A DNA stretch of 64,000 nt from contig NZ_JAEINN010000017.1 of the NCBI RefSeq assembly GCF_016342405.1, forward strand, positions 1-64,000. Reading direction: 5' to 3'. Both the position numbers and the translations under genes were made by a program. The first letter of the stretch is position 1. Every line of letters starts with the position of its first letter. Shown here in pieces: positions 1 through 8,944 of the stretch. Under the pieces are notes generated by a model that searched no databases, was not told where the DNA came from, and saw only the letters and a program-made list of their open reading frames with translations. This stretch comes from Maridesulfovibrio ferrireducens (GTDB lineage Bacteria; Desulfobacterota; Desulfovibrionia; Desulfovibrionales; Desulfovibrionaceae).

Positions 1-2
1 AT

Positions 3-608
3 GGAAAATGCCAAAAGGCAAAGCAATATAGCAGATTTAATTTCATTTGTAAGGTGCAGCTATTTCTACGCTTACTTAGGTTTAACAGGTTGAAAGAATA
101 TATTTTGACTAACGCAAAAAAAATGGCTTCTGGTGAATTATTTTCTTTTTTAAAATCATTTGTGCGAGTTCTAATTGAAGCTATCATACAGTGTCTTACC
201 AGTGTTTTTCGCATGATATGGAGAGTCGTAAAAGAAGCTTTTGTTATTTTAACAAACTCCTTTAGCGTATTGAGCGATCCTAAAAAAAGTATTGCCGAGA
301 AAGGCGATGCTATCTTGAACATTGCAGCAACCTCTGTAGCTGGTATTGCTGGAATTTATATAGAGGAAGCCATCAATAGTGCGGGTATTCCAGAGCCATT
401 TTCAATAATTCTAGCTTCGATTGCATCAGCCGTAGTGCTTAGTGGAATGGTGTATTTACTTAAGAAAATGGATATTCTTAATGTGAATCATGGCATTAGG
501 CGCAAAAGAATTGACGAACTTTTTGATCAACTCAATGATCGTGTTAGCGCTGAAGTTGAATATGCAGAAAAAGAGTCACAGCTGACCCTATCGCAAGCAC
601 CCATATAG
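3..608 (+). CDS. Membrane protein of unknown function, 5' part missing
   Basis: The reading frame is open to the left edge of the window, so the real start probably lies outside. An internal GTG at 54 is the only start candidate inside, and the residues before it look codable. The visible part has hydrophobic stretches in the first third, a glycine/alanine-rich pair of membrane segments (about residues 90-105 and 115-135 from the GTG) and a charged C-terminal tail. I do not recognise the family. Similar membrane tails occur on proteins of integrated elements, which would fit its place inside the genomic island, but that is inference. A short open stretch in frame 1 (1-93) stops early and is not the gene. 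Confidence 0.5.
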   Translation, partial: GKCQKAKQYSRFNFICKVQLFLRLLRFNRLKEYILTNAKKMASGELFSFLKSFVRVLIEAIIQCLTSVFRMIWRVVKEAFVILTNSFSVLSDPKKSIAEKGDAILNIAATSVAGIAGIYIEEAINSAGIPEPFSIILASIASAVVLSGMVYLLKKMDILNVNHGIRRKRIDELFDQLNDRVSAEVEYAEKESQLTLSQAPI

Positions 609-686
609 TTTAGGTCTGTGTATTTATAACATTTTAAAATACGGAACTTGGGTAAGATTTTAACCTTTTTTAATGGATAACGGTTA

Positions 687-2969
687 ATGTATTTTTCGAA
701 AAGATTAAAGCAATTCTTTATAACTCCTGCTATTGCGGGAGTTATTGCGTTAAGCATCCTTATATATGTTGCTTTAACCCTTATTTCCGTGTCTGAAGCA
801 ACTTCCATGTACGATGGATTTTTGTTTTGGCTAAACTGCGTTTTTATTCTTGAAATCTTTTTAAGGGCGTTCACTTTTCGGAAATTTACTAACTACATAA
901 AAGCCCATACCCTAGATGCCATTGCAGTTTTTCCATGGGATATTGTTATTTTCTACGCCACAGGCCATGCCGTCAGCAGTAATTTGCTAGTTGTCATACG
1001 ACTGGTTAGACTTTTCCGCATAGGTAGTTTTCTTTCACTATGGCGAGATTCCCTCAAAAGTCGTATTGCATACACGATCAAAAAACAGATAGAGCAGAGC
1101 CTTTTTAGACAGTGTCTTATTCTTCTGGGAGCCATTGTTTCCCTTACTATTATTTTTGGATTCATGTTCAGAATAATTGGATACAATAGAGAAGGAACGA
1201 GTCTTTTTTATATGGCTTTTATGGCCCTTCTCGATCCAGGAACTTCCATGGAAGTTGCCGGTAATAGTCTTATCATTCAAGTTGTTTTCAATTTTCTCAC
1301 CATGCTGGGAATCATTCTGTTCAACGGCCTGACTATCGGAATTATCGTGGCTAAGGTAGAGTCATATTTGAACAGAGTTCAAGATGGATATGGAGACGTT
1401 GTTGAAAAAAATCATACTCTTATGCTGGGTTGGAATCTACTGGGCCAACAATTACTTGAGGAAATAAATGACTACGCTAAACACGAGAGTAAACACAAAC
1501 AAAAGATTGTTATTGTAACTGAGCAGATAGACAAACTTTCCAACTTTCTTAAGTCTGGAGACTATAAATATTTAGATTTAATTAAGCGCAAAGGAGTTTA
1601 TTTTGAGAGTAGTACTTTAGAGTTGGTCGATATTTCACATGCTTCTAAGGTGATTATTTTAAACGAAACTAGTGATATTTCATTGCCCTTGCAGTTTAGG
1701 AAGTCGGATGTATTTAAAGGTTGTCTAGCCGTTAAATCGGCTCTTTCAAGTCTCGAAAACAAACCACTCTGTTATTATGAAAGCACTTGCAGGACTAACC
1801 GGAGGCGGCTGATTCCATATTTAGCAGATAACTTCCTTGAATTTAATAGTGCTAAGTATTCTGCACTACTACTTACCACATTGCTTTTCCACAAACATTA
1901 TTATGATATACTGATTGAGCTTTTTGGTTTTTCAAATGATGAATTTCATTTTGTCAAAGCTTCTGAATATAATGCGACTGGAAAAACTTTTTCTGAAGTT
2001 TTGGTAGCTAGTAAAAAGGTCACTCCTGTCGGTATTGTTGAAGAAAATGGTCATCTGGAAATACTTCCAGCCGCACACTATGAGCTTGCTGCTGAAGACT
2101 CGTTAATCTTGTTAGCTGAAAGTAGACATGCCTTGTTTGATGAGAAGCTGGAGGAATCGTGGACAGATGAACTGGACATTAAAATTAAAAATTTTACTGC
2201 TAGCAATCAAGGTTATCAATTAGAACGGCAGAAAATAGTTGTCATCGGTGTGAACGAAACTCTTCCTAATCTATTAAACGAACTAAGTCTGTGGAATACA
2301 TATGTAGATATTATCACAACTAATGAAGGTATAAAAATAGCAGCTGATTATCTAGCTGACATACCCGTTAAACATAAGCATGTTGAATTCTACACTGGAG
2401 ATATTTCTGATTATGATCTGAAAAATTGCTTCGGTACAATCATACTGGCTGACGATGAGCATGTTCTTAATGTGGGGGCAGAAACTGGAGATACTGATTC
2501 GCTTTTCAAGCTTTTCGATATTAAATCCAGACTTACGGAACATCCTGTAATAGCTGAAGTGATTAATCCAAGTGAAGAATCCTTATTTCAAAAAATAGAC
2601 GGCGTTAAATACATAGTAGGCACCAATATTCTTTCAAAAATACTCAATATGTCATTGGTTTATCCAGATGCAATGAGATTCTTTGATGAATTGATATCTC
2701 TCAATGGTGGAAGTCTTAACTTTGCAAGGCTTAGCGATATGTTGAAAAAGGAGGATGTCGACAGTTTATCTTTTGTCGATTTCTTTCACCATTTTTATCA
2801 GACCAAAGGATGTATCGCCATCGGAATTGTAAGAGTTGAAGGTCCTCCGCTGGTTAATCCGCTGCGGACCGAGCAGTTAAAGCAGCCAGAGTATTCAAAT
2901 TTCAATTTAGTAGATGGTAAATTGCAAATGTATCCAGATGATGAGATTGTTTTTCTTGAGAAGCATTAG
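687..2969 (+). CDS. CASTOR/POLLUX-like ion channel with RCK-type regulatory domains
   Basis: Predicted membrane ion channel of 760 residues. Residues 1-150 carry S1-S4-like segments including an arginine-spaced helix (RLVRLFRIGSF, about 105-115) as in voltage-sensor channels. A pore region follows with the DPG-type loop (LLDPGTSMEVAG, about 181-192) and a last membrane helix to about 225. After that comes the motif HTLMLGWN (243-250), which opens the TrkA-N/RCK-like domain in the CASTOR/POLLUX family. Further Rossmann-like strands (for example around KIVVIGVN) suggest two nucleotide-binding regulatory repeats. It sits 76 bases upstream of the defence helicase on the same strand. Whether it belongs to that system is unproven. 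Ion selectivity cannot be read from the sequence. Confidence 0.75.
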   Translation: MYFSKRLKQFFITPAIAGVIALSILIYVALTLISVSEATSMYDGFLFWLNCVFILEIFLRAFTFRKFTNYIKAHTLDAIAVFPWDIVIFYATGHAVSSNLLVVIRLVRLFRIGSFLSLWRDSLKSRIAYTIKKQIEQSLFRQCLILLGAIVSLTIIFGFMFRIIGYNREGTSLFYMAFMALLDPGTSMEVAGNSLIIQVVFNFLTMLGIILFNGLTIGIIVAKVESYLNRVQDGYGDVVEKNHTLMLGWNLLGQQLLEEINDYAKHESKHKQKIVIVTEQIDKLSNFLKSGDYKYLDLIKRKGVYFESSTLELVDISHASKVIILNETSDISLPLQFRKSDVFKGCLAVKSALSSLENKPLCYYESTCRTNRRRLIPYLADNFLEFNSAKYSALLLTTLLFHKHYYDILIELFGFSNDEFHFVKASEYNATGKTFSEVLVASKKVTPVGIVEENGHLEILPAAHYELAAEDSLILLAESRHALFDEKLEESWTDELDIKIKNFTASNQGYQLERQKIVVIGVNETLPNLLNELSLWNTYVDIITTNEGIKIAADYLADIPVKHKHVEFYTGDISDYDLKNCFGTIILADDEHVLNVGAETGDTDSLFKLFDIKSRLTEHPVIAEVINPSEESLFQKIDGVKYIVGTNILSKILNMSLVYPDAMRFFDELISLNGGSLNFARLSDMLKKEDVDSLSFVDFFHHFYQTKGCIAIGIVRVEGPPLVNPLRTEQLKQPEYSNFNLVDGKLQMYPDDEIVFLEKH

Positions 2970-3044
2970 TATTGGAAAAAGTAATGGTGGGTGTAGTATA
3001 GCCCTTTTAAATTAGTAAAATATGAAGATCAGTGTAGATAACAA

Positions 3045-6000
3045 ATGCTTATAGACAACAAATCAAATGGTAGAGTCGGAGATGAGCTTCAAGCAGTAAT
3101 GAAACTTGATTCAAAGCTTTCCATCTTGTCTGCCCTATTTTCTTTGTATGGATTTTCTGAATTGCAGGAGAGTCTAGGTAAAATAGATTCAGTTCGGTTG
3201 CTATTGCCTAGCGAGGATGCAAAGGCGGTAGGAGTAATCGGAAGTGAGAATGATAGGAGGTTTAGGAATAAACTCAACCTTTCCAGTGTGGCTAAAGATT
3301 GTGCCAGTTGGATACACAAGAAAGCTGAAGTAAGATCACTTCGTTCCCCCATTGGGCAAAATCTTTTTCACATTCAGAATGGGGTGGAAGATTCCATCGC
3401 CATACATGGGAGCTCGCCTTTTACCACTGACGGACTCGGATTTAACCCAACCTCTGGTTTTGCAATCAACACTCTTTTCAGCTCGGCCAATGAAACCCGA
3501 AGCCTTTTGAACTGGTTCAATTCGATTTGGAATAATCAGGATGAAGTAAACGATATAAAAAAACAATTTCTTTCAGATCTGGAATCTTTATACTCGGATA
3601 ATTCTGTTAATTTACTTTATTTTTTTGTTTTATATAACATCTTTACTGAGTTTATTGAGGAACTTGACGAAGAGAATATAATCAAAACCAAGACAGGCAT
3701 CAAAGACACGATTGTTTGGAATAAGCTTTATAAATTTCAAAGTGATGGAGTTCTTGGGGCGATAGACAAGATCGAAAAGTACAACGGTTGCATTATTGCG
3801 GACAGTGTTGGACTTGGTAAGACTTTTGAAGCTTTGGCAGTCATCAAGTATTATGAGCTCAGGAATGATCGTGTTCTAGTTTTATGTCCAAAGAAGCTTC
3901 GTGATAATTGGACTCTTTATACTGTCAATGACAAGCGGAACATTTTTGCTTCTGATAGATTTAATTACGATGTTTTAAACCATACAGATTTATCCAGAAT
4001 AAGCGGGCTATCAGGAGAAATTAACCTGGCTACGTTGAACTGGGGGAATTATGACCTCGTAGTTATCGATGAATCCCACAACTTTCGTAATAATCCTCCG
4101 AAAAAGGGGAGTGTTACCAGATATTCGCGGCTTATGAGTGATATAGTTAGAGCTGGTGTTAAAACTAAGGTTCTTATGCTCTCTGCTACTCCGGTTAATA
4201 ACCGTATGACAGATCTCAAGAATCAGGTTGCCTTCATAACCGAGGGTGATGATATGGCTCTGAAAGAACACGGCATTAACAGCGTAGAAGAATCGCTCAG
4301 GCGGGCTCAAACTAGGTTTAATCAGTGGCAGAAGTTGGATGAAGAAAATCGTACAACTGAAGCCCTGCTTGAAACTCTCAATTTTGATTATTTTAGGCTT
4401 CTTGATCTTTTGACTATAGCTAGGTCACGCAGACATATTGAGAAATATTACGACATATCTGAAATAGGTCGGTTCCCTGAGCGTGTAAAACCTATCAACA
4501 TCAAAGCTGAGATCGACACGAAAGGTCTGTTTCCACCGCTTGAAGATGTGAACCGTAGTATTCGTAAATTAAACCTAAGTGCTTACTCTCCACTAAAATA
4601 CGTTCTGTCGGAAAAGCGTGAGGAGTACAGTCGTAAATATGATATGCAGCTTTCCGGTGGGTCCGTATTCAAACAGATTGACCGTGAGGCCAGTCTTATA
4701 CATTTAATGCGTGTAAACCTCTTTAAACGTATGGAGAGTTCAATCAATTCCTTTGGGATGACTCTGGGGAAGTTGCTTAACCATGTGCAGGATATCATTC
4801 GACGCATAGACCAGCATGACCCAGCAGGTATTGAAGAGCTTTCTATTGAAGATATTGAAGTTGATTCCATAGAATTTGATACATACCTTATCGGTAACAA
4901 GGTAAAAGTGCTTATTCAGGATATTGACCGGATTCGCTGGAAACAGGAGTTGGAAGAGGACAAAGATCTTCTTAAACAATTACTTGAGGAAACAGGACAT
5001 GTTGACCCTGAAGATGATGCCAAACTTTTAGAACTGAAAAAGGCTATTTCAAATAAAGTCATATCACCCATTAATCCGGGAAATTTGAAGGTAATAGTCT
5101 TCACTGCCTTTGCGGATACTGCCAATTATCTTTATTCCCATCTTTCTGACTGGGCAATGGACAAACATGGTATCCATTCTGCTCTTGTAAGCGGCGGTTC
5201 CGGTGGCAACAAAACAACTATGCCGGGAATTAGAAAAGATCTTTCTTCGATCCTTACTTCATTCTCTCCTGTTTCCAAGGAGCGAAGCAAGGTGGACGAG
5301 AACTTGTCCGATGAAATTGATCTGCTCATTGCAACGGATTGTATCTCGGAAGGTCAGAATCTTCAGGATTGTGATTATCTGGTTAACTACGATATCCATT
5401 GGAATCCTGTCAGAATAATACAACGTTTTGGACGTGTTGACCGTCTCGGTTCACGCAATGAAGCAATTCAATTAGTTAATTTTTGGCCAAATCTTGAACT
5501 GGATGAATATATCAATCTGGAAGCACGTGTTTCAGGTCGTATGGTTCTGTTGGATATTTCAGCTACCGGTGAAGAAAATATTATAGAACAGAACTCCACC
5601 GGCCAAATGAACGATCTTGAATATCGCCGCAGGCAACTTGAACGTCTTCAAAAAGAAGTGGTCGATATTGAGGATCTGGGTGATAATATATCCATCACCG
5701 ACTTAACCTTAAACGATTTCCGTATGGATCTGACCGGTTACCTTAAAGAACACTTAGCCGAACTTGAAGCCAAAACAATTGGAACCTTTGCTGTAATCAG
5801 AGCTGACGAAGAGCTGAAGCCAGGAGTTATCTTCTGTTTGAGAAGCGAGAATCCAAAAGTGGTTACGGATAAGACTTATGCACTTTCTCCGCATTATCTT
5901 GTTTATGTTTCCGAAAACAGTGAAGTTATTCTGAACTACACACAAGCCAAGAAGGCCCTCGACTTTTTAAGAAAAGGAGCCGAAAAGGGCAAAGATCTTG

Positions 6001-6236
6001 ATTTAGAAGCTATGAAGCTTTTTAATCGTTTGACAAAGAAAGGTCGGAATATGTCTGCTTACCAGGATCTGCTTGGAAAGGCGGTGGCAACTATAACAGG
6101 TAAGGCTGAAGAACATGGCACTGCCAGTCTGTTCTCCCGTGGAGGCACTGCCATATCCAAGGATACTTTTAAAGGTATTGATGACTTTGAAGTTGTAGCC
6201 TATCTGATCATTCTGGATACAGAGGAAAGTGTATGA
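3045..6236 (+). CDS. SNF2/DEAD-type helicase with degenerate PLD-like N-terminus (defence)
   Basis: Superfamily 2 DNA translocase of 1063 residues. The N-terminus contains IHGSSPFTTDGL (about 122-133), which resembles the end of a phospholipase-D-like domain found in restriction-associated helicases, but no clear HKD motif remains. Walker A is DSVGLGKT (about 252-259), Walker B is VIDESHNFRN (about 337-346), motif III is LSATPVNNR (about 378), and motifs V-VI are ATDCISEGQNLQ...QRFGRVDRLGS (about 763-805). It begins the defence cluster, and its stop overlaps the start of the DUF4391 gene (ATGA), so the two are translationally coupled. Helicases of this kind accompany type III-like modification genes; it probably translocates on or remodels invading DNA. 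Confidence 0.85.
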   Translation: MLIDNKSNGRVGDELQAVMKLDSKLSILSALFSLYGFSELQESLGKIDSVRLLLPSEDAKAVGVIGSENDRRFRNKLNLSSVAKDCASWIHKKAEVRSLRSPIGQNLFHIQNGVEDSIAIHGSSPFTTDGLGFNPTSGFAINTLFSSANETRSLLNWFNSIWNNQDEVNDIKKQFLSDLESLYSDNSVNLLYFFVLYNIFTEFIEELDEENIIKTKTGIKDTIVWNKLYKFQSDGVLGAIDKIEKYNGCIIADSVGLGKTFEALAVIKYYELRNDRVLVLCPKKLRDNWTLYTVNDKRNIFASDRFNYDVLNHTDLSRISGLSGEINLATLNWGNYDLVVIDESHNFRNNPPKKGSVTRYSRLMSDIVRAGVKTKVLMLSATPVNNRMTDLKNQVAFITEGDDMALKEHGINSVEESLRRAQTRFNQWQKLDEENRTTEALLETLNFDYFRLLDLLTIARSRRHIEKYYDISEIGRFPERVKPINIKAEIDTKGLFPPLEDVNRSIRKLNLSAYSPLKYVLSEKREEYSRKYDMQLSGGSVFKQIDREASLIHLMRVNLFKRMESSINSFGMTLGKLLNHVQDIIRRIDQHDPAGIEELSIEDIEVDSIEFDTYLIGNKVKVLIQDIDRIRWKQELEEDKDLLKQLLEETGHVDPEDDAKLLELKKAISNKVISPINPGNLKVIVFTAFADTANYLYSHLSDWAMDKHGIHSALVSGGSGGNKTTMPGIRKDLSSILTSFSPVSKERSKVDENLSDEIDLLIATDCISEGQNLQDCDYLVNYDIHWNPVRIIQRFGRVDRLGSRNEAIQLVNFWPNLELDEYINLEARVSGRMVLLDISATGEENIIEQNSTGQMNDLEYRRRQLERLQKEVVDIEDLGDNISITDLTLNDFRMDLTGYLKEHLAELEAKTIGTFAVIRADEELKPGVIFCLRSENPKVVTDKTYALSPHYLVYVSENSEVILNYTQAKKALDFLRKGAEKGKDLDLEAMKLFNRLTKKGRNMSAYQDLLGKAVATITGKAEEHGTASLFSRGGTAISKDTFKGIDDFEVVAYLIILDTEESV

Positions 6237-6988
6237 TCGACGCTCTGTTTCAGAACATAGGGTTTCCGCAAGCATGTCATCTGGGAAAAAAAGTATTCAA
6301 AAAAATGTTCGCGGAGAACGCTTTCCTGACTGCAGCGGATAAAAAATCTCTTCAACAGGATGTCGAGGGTATAATCTGGCAGTATACCCTCAAACCTGCC
6401 ACAATCCCAATCAGCTCATATGAGGATGTGGAACGGGAATATCTGGAAATCGCGGTCCTTGAAATAGCCATGCGTAATCGCAAATCATGCAACCGTCTGG
6501 CTGAGGTCGTTCACCGGGCTATTCCGTATCCTCTTTTGCTTATCTTCACATATAATAATGAATGTTGCCTGAGTGTTGCTCCTAAGCGCTTTAGCAAATC
6601 GGAAAAAGGCGTAATTGTAGCTGATGAACATTTCATTACCGACTGGATCAATCTACAGTCCCCTGCTGATATCGATCAAAGCTTTCTGGACAGTTTGACC
6701 TTGAACGGGTTACCTCATACACACTTTCTTGCTTTCTATTCCGCCTGGCTAGACCGCTTTATAGCCTATGATTGCGCCCAGTTGTCCGGTTTATTCCGAG
6801 TTGAAAGTAAGGCAACAGACCCGGAAGAGAGGCGGCAACGGCTTGCCTCCTGTCATGAACTGGAATTGAATATTGCCGAATTACGGTCCATGCTTAAAAA
6901 AGAAAGCCAGTTTAACCGTAAGGTTGAATTGAATACTAGAATAAAAAATACAGAAAAGAAGTTGCGTCAGTTGGCCGCAACTCTTTGA
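6233..6988 (+). CDS. DUF4391 family protein (defence cluster)
   Basis: A 251-residue soluble protein of the DUF4391 type, recognised from its N-terminal pattern (MIDALFQNIGFP, then an 'IIWQYTLKPATIPI' block) and its charged coiled-coil C-terminus (about 205-250). The function is unknown. Members are usually found between an SNF2-type helicase and a Mod methyltransferase in type III-like restriction loci, which is exactly its place here. It overlaps the helicase stop by four bases and lies 18 bases before the methyltransferase. The context suggests an adaptor or accessory subunit; no catalytic motif is visible. Confidence 0.75.
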   Translation: MIDALFQNIGFPQACHLGKKVFKKMFAENAFLTAADKKSLQQDVEGIIWQYTLKPATIPISSYEDVEREYLEIAVLEIAMRNRKSCNRLAEVVHRAIPYPLLLIFTYNNECCLSVAPKRFSKSEKGVIVADEHFITDWINLQSPADIDQSFLDSLTLNGLPHTHFLAFYSAWLDRFIAYDCAQLSGLFRVESKATDPEERRQRLASCHELELNIAELRSMLKKESQFNRKVELNTRIKNTEKKLRQLAATL

Positions 6989-7006
6989 TTCACAGGATGA
7001 ATATAT

Positions 7007-8929
7007 ATGCAGAAGCTTGATCCGAATACAGATGGGAAAACCATGGACATTGTGACAGAAAATATTTCCAAGCTTAAAGAACTGTTCCCTGAAGCTTTCA
7101 CCGAGGGTAAAGTTGATTTCGACGCTTTAAAAGAAGTCCTAGGCGAGTACGTTGAGGACCGTGAAGAGCGTTACAGCTTCACATGGAACGGTAAGTCCAA
7201 GGCAAGGATGCTGGCCCAGAACCCCAGTACTGGTACGCTTCGTCCTTGTCCTGAAGAATCCGTTAATTTTGATACTACGCAGAACCTCTTTATTGAAGGT
7301 GATAATCTTGAGGTTTTGAAACTTTTGCAGAAGAGTTATTACGGAAAGATCAAAATGATTTACATTGATCCCCCGTATAATACTGGGAACGATTTTGTAT
7401 ATCCTGACAATTTCCAGGATAATATTCGTAACTATCTTGAGTTAACTGGACAAATTACTGCTGATGGATTCAAAATATCACCTAATTCTGAAACTAATGG
7501 GCGGTATCACACTGATTGGCTGAATATGATGTACCCAAGATTAGTATTAGCTAGAAACCTGCTAATGGATAGCGGCTCGATTTGGATTTCTATCGATGAC
7601 CATGAATTAAGTAATCTGATAAACATGGCTCGTGATGTGTTTGGCGATGAAAACTTCGTTTCATGCTTTATTTGGCAAAAAAGAAAAACAAGAGAAAATA
7701 GAAAAGTATTCTCGGTAAATCATGATTATATTGTTTGTTTTGCAAAGAATATCAAACTTTTTGAAACAACAAGAAAGTTATTACCATTAACAGAAGAGGC
7801 TCGTGCTCGTTATAAAAATCCAGACAATGACTCTCGTGGTGATTGGCAATCCGTTGCTATTACCGCACAGGCTGGGCATGGGACTAAAAATCAGTTTTAT
7901 TCCATAACAACACCAAGTGGTAAAGTGGTTGAACTGCCGTCTGGTAATTGCTGGCGGTTTACTAAAGAAAAAGTTGAAAAGATGGCTGCAGATAATCGTA
8001 TATGGTTTGGTACGAATGGAGATAATGTTCCTAGACAAAAAGTCTTTCTTGATGAAATTGAGGCAGGGCTTACTCCGCATACCATGTGGCTAGCAGAGGA
8101 AGTAAATACTACTGACTATGCTAAGCGCAGGCTAAACGAAATGTTTGATGGAAAGGCTGTTTTTGAAACACCTAAACCTGTGGAATTAATAAAAAGAATT
8201 ATGCAAATATCTGATGATCCTGACGGTATCTTTTTAGATTTTTTTTCAGGATCATGCCCTACTGCCCATGCCTCCTTTGAATTGAACATTACAGATGATG
8301 GATCAAGAAAATTCATAATGGTTCAACTTCCTGAACCATGTTTAGAAAAAACAATTGCACACATAGCTGGCTACAAAACAATAGCTGAAATTGGCAAAGA
8401 ACGTATTCGCCGAGTAATAAAAAAAATAAAAGCCGAGCAGGAAGAAAAGAAAACTCAAGAAGCTACAACTCTTCCCGGTATGAGCGAAGAAACCCAACAG
8501 CTAGATCTTGGATTCAAAGTTCTTAAACTTGATTCTACGAACATAAAACCGTGGGAAGTAGATTTCGATAACTATGAATCCACTCTCGAAGACTACATAA
8601 CAAACATTAAATCAGATCGTAGCGAAGAGGATGTGCTTTACGAAATCCTCCTTAAATACGGCCTGGATCTGACCCTGCCTATTGAAGAGCGAATCATTGC
8701 AGATAAGAAGGTCTTTATTGTAGGATTGGGCGCACTGGTACTTTGCCTTGCGGACGGTATTACCCTAGATGTTGTTGAGGGCATTGCCGAACTTAAAGAA
8801 GAATTTTCCCCTGAAGACGATATGATGCGTGTTGTGTTTAAGGATAACGGCTTTGACAATGACGTTGTAAAGACCAACACTATTCAGATTTTGCGTCAGC
8901 ACGGCATCACTGACGTTAAGAGTTTGTAA
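7007..8929 (+). CDS. mod: Type III-like DNA methyltransferase (Mod), N6-adenine type
   Basis: A site-specific DNA adenine methyltransferase of 640 residues, which would protect host DNA and carry target recognition. The catalytic motif IV DPPY is at 121-124 (followed by NTGNDF) and the AdoMet-binding motif I appears later as DFFSGSCPTAHA (411-422). This motif order is that of the beta class typical of type III Mod subunits. The usual GSG of motif I reads GSC here. The region between (about 190-390) is the likely recognition domain and is more AT-rich with different codon use (7630-8400), as expected for a swapped specificity region. Residues 520-640 form an extra C-terminal domain. It is preceded by the DUF4391 gene and followed by the ATPase/HNH pair. 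Confidence 0.9.
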   Translation: MQKLDPNTDGKTMDIVTENISKLKELFPEAFTEGKVDFDALKEVLGEYVEDREERYSFTWNGKSKARMLAQNPSTGTLRPCPEESVNFDTTQNLFIEGDNLEVLKLLQKSYYGKIKMIYIDPPYNTGNDFVYPDNFQDNIRNYLELTGQITADGFKISPNSETNGRYHTDWLNMMYPRLVLARNLLMDSGSIWISIDDHELSNLINMARDVFGDENFVSCFIWQKRKTRENRKVFSVNHDYIVCFAKNIKLFETTRKLLPLTEEARARYKNPDNDSRGDWQSVAITAQAGHGTKNQFYSITTPSGKVVELPSGNCWRFTKEKVEKMAADNRIWFGTNGDNVPRQKVFLDEIEAGLTPHTMWLAEEVNTTDYAKRRLNEMFDGKAVFETPKPVELIKRIMQISDDPDGIFLDFFSGSCPTAHASFELNITDDGSRKFIMVQLPEPCLEKTIAHIAGYKTIAEIGKERIRRVIKKIKAEQEEKKTQEATTLPGMSEETQQLDLGFKVLKLDSTNIKPWEVDFDNYESTLEDYITNIKSDRSEEDVLYEILLKYGLDLTLPIEERIIADKKVFIVGLGALVLCLADGITLDVVEGIAELKEEFSPEDDMMRVVFKDNGFDNDVVKTNTIQILRQHGITDVKSL

Positions 8930-8944
8930 TTTAAGGAGACTGAA

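Noticed and set aside
1-93. Short frame starting at the first base (ATG)
   Set aside because: It ends after 30 codons, while frame 3 is open from the edge to 608 with membrane-protein character.
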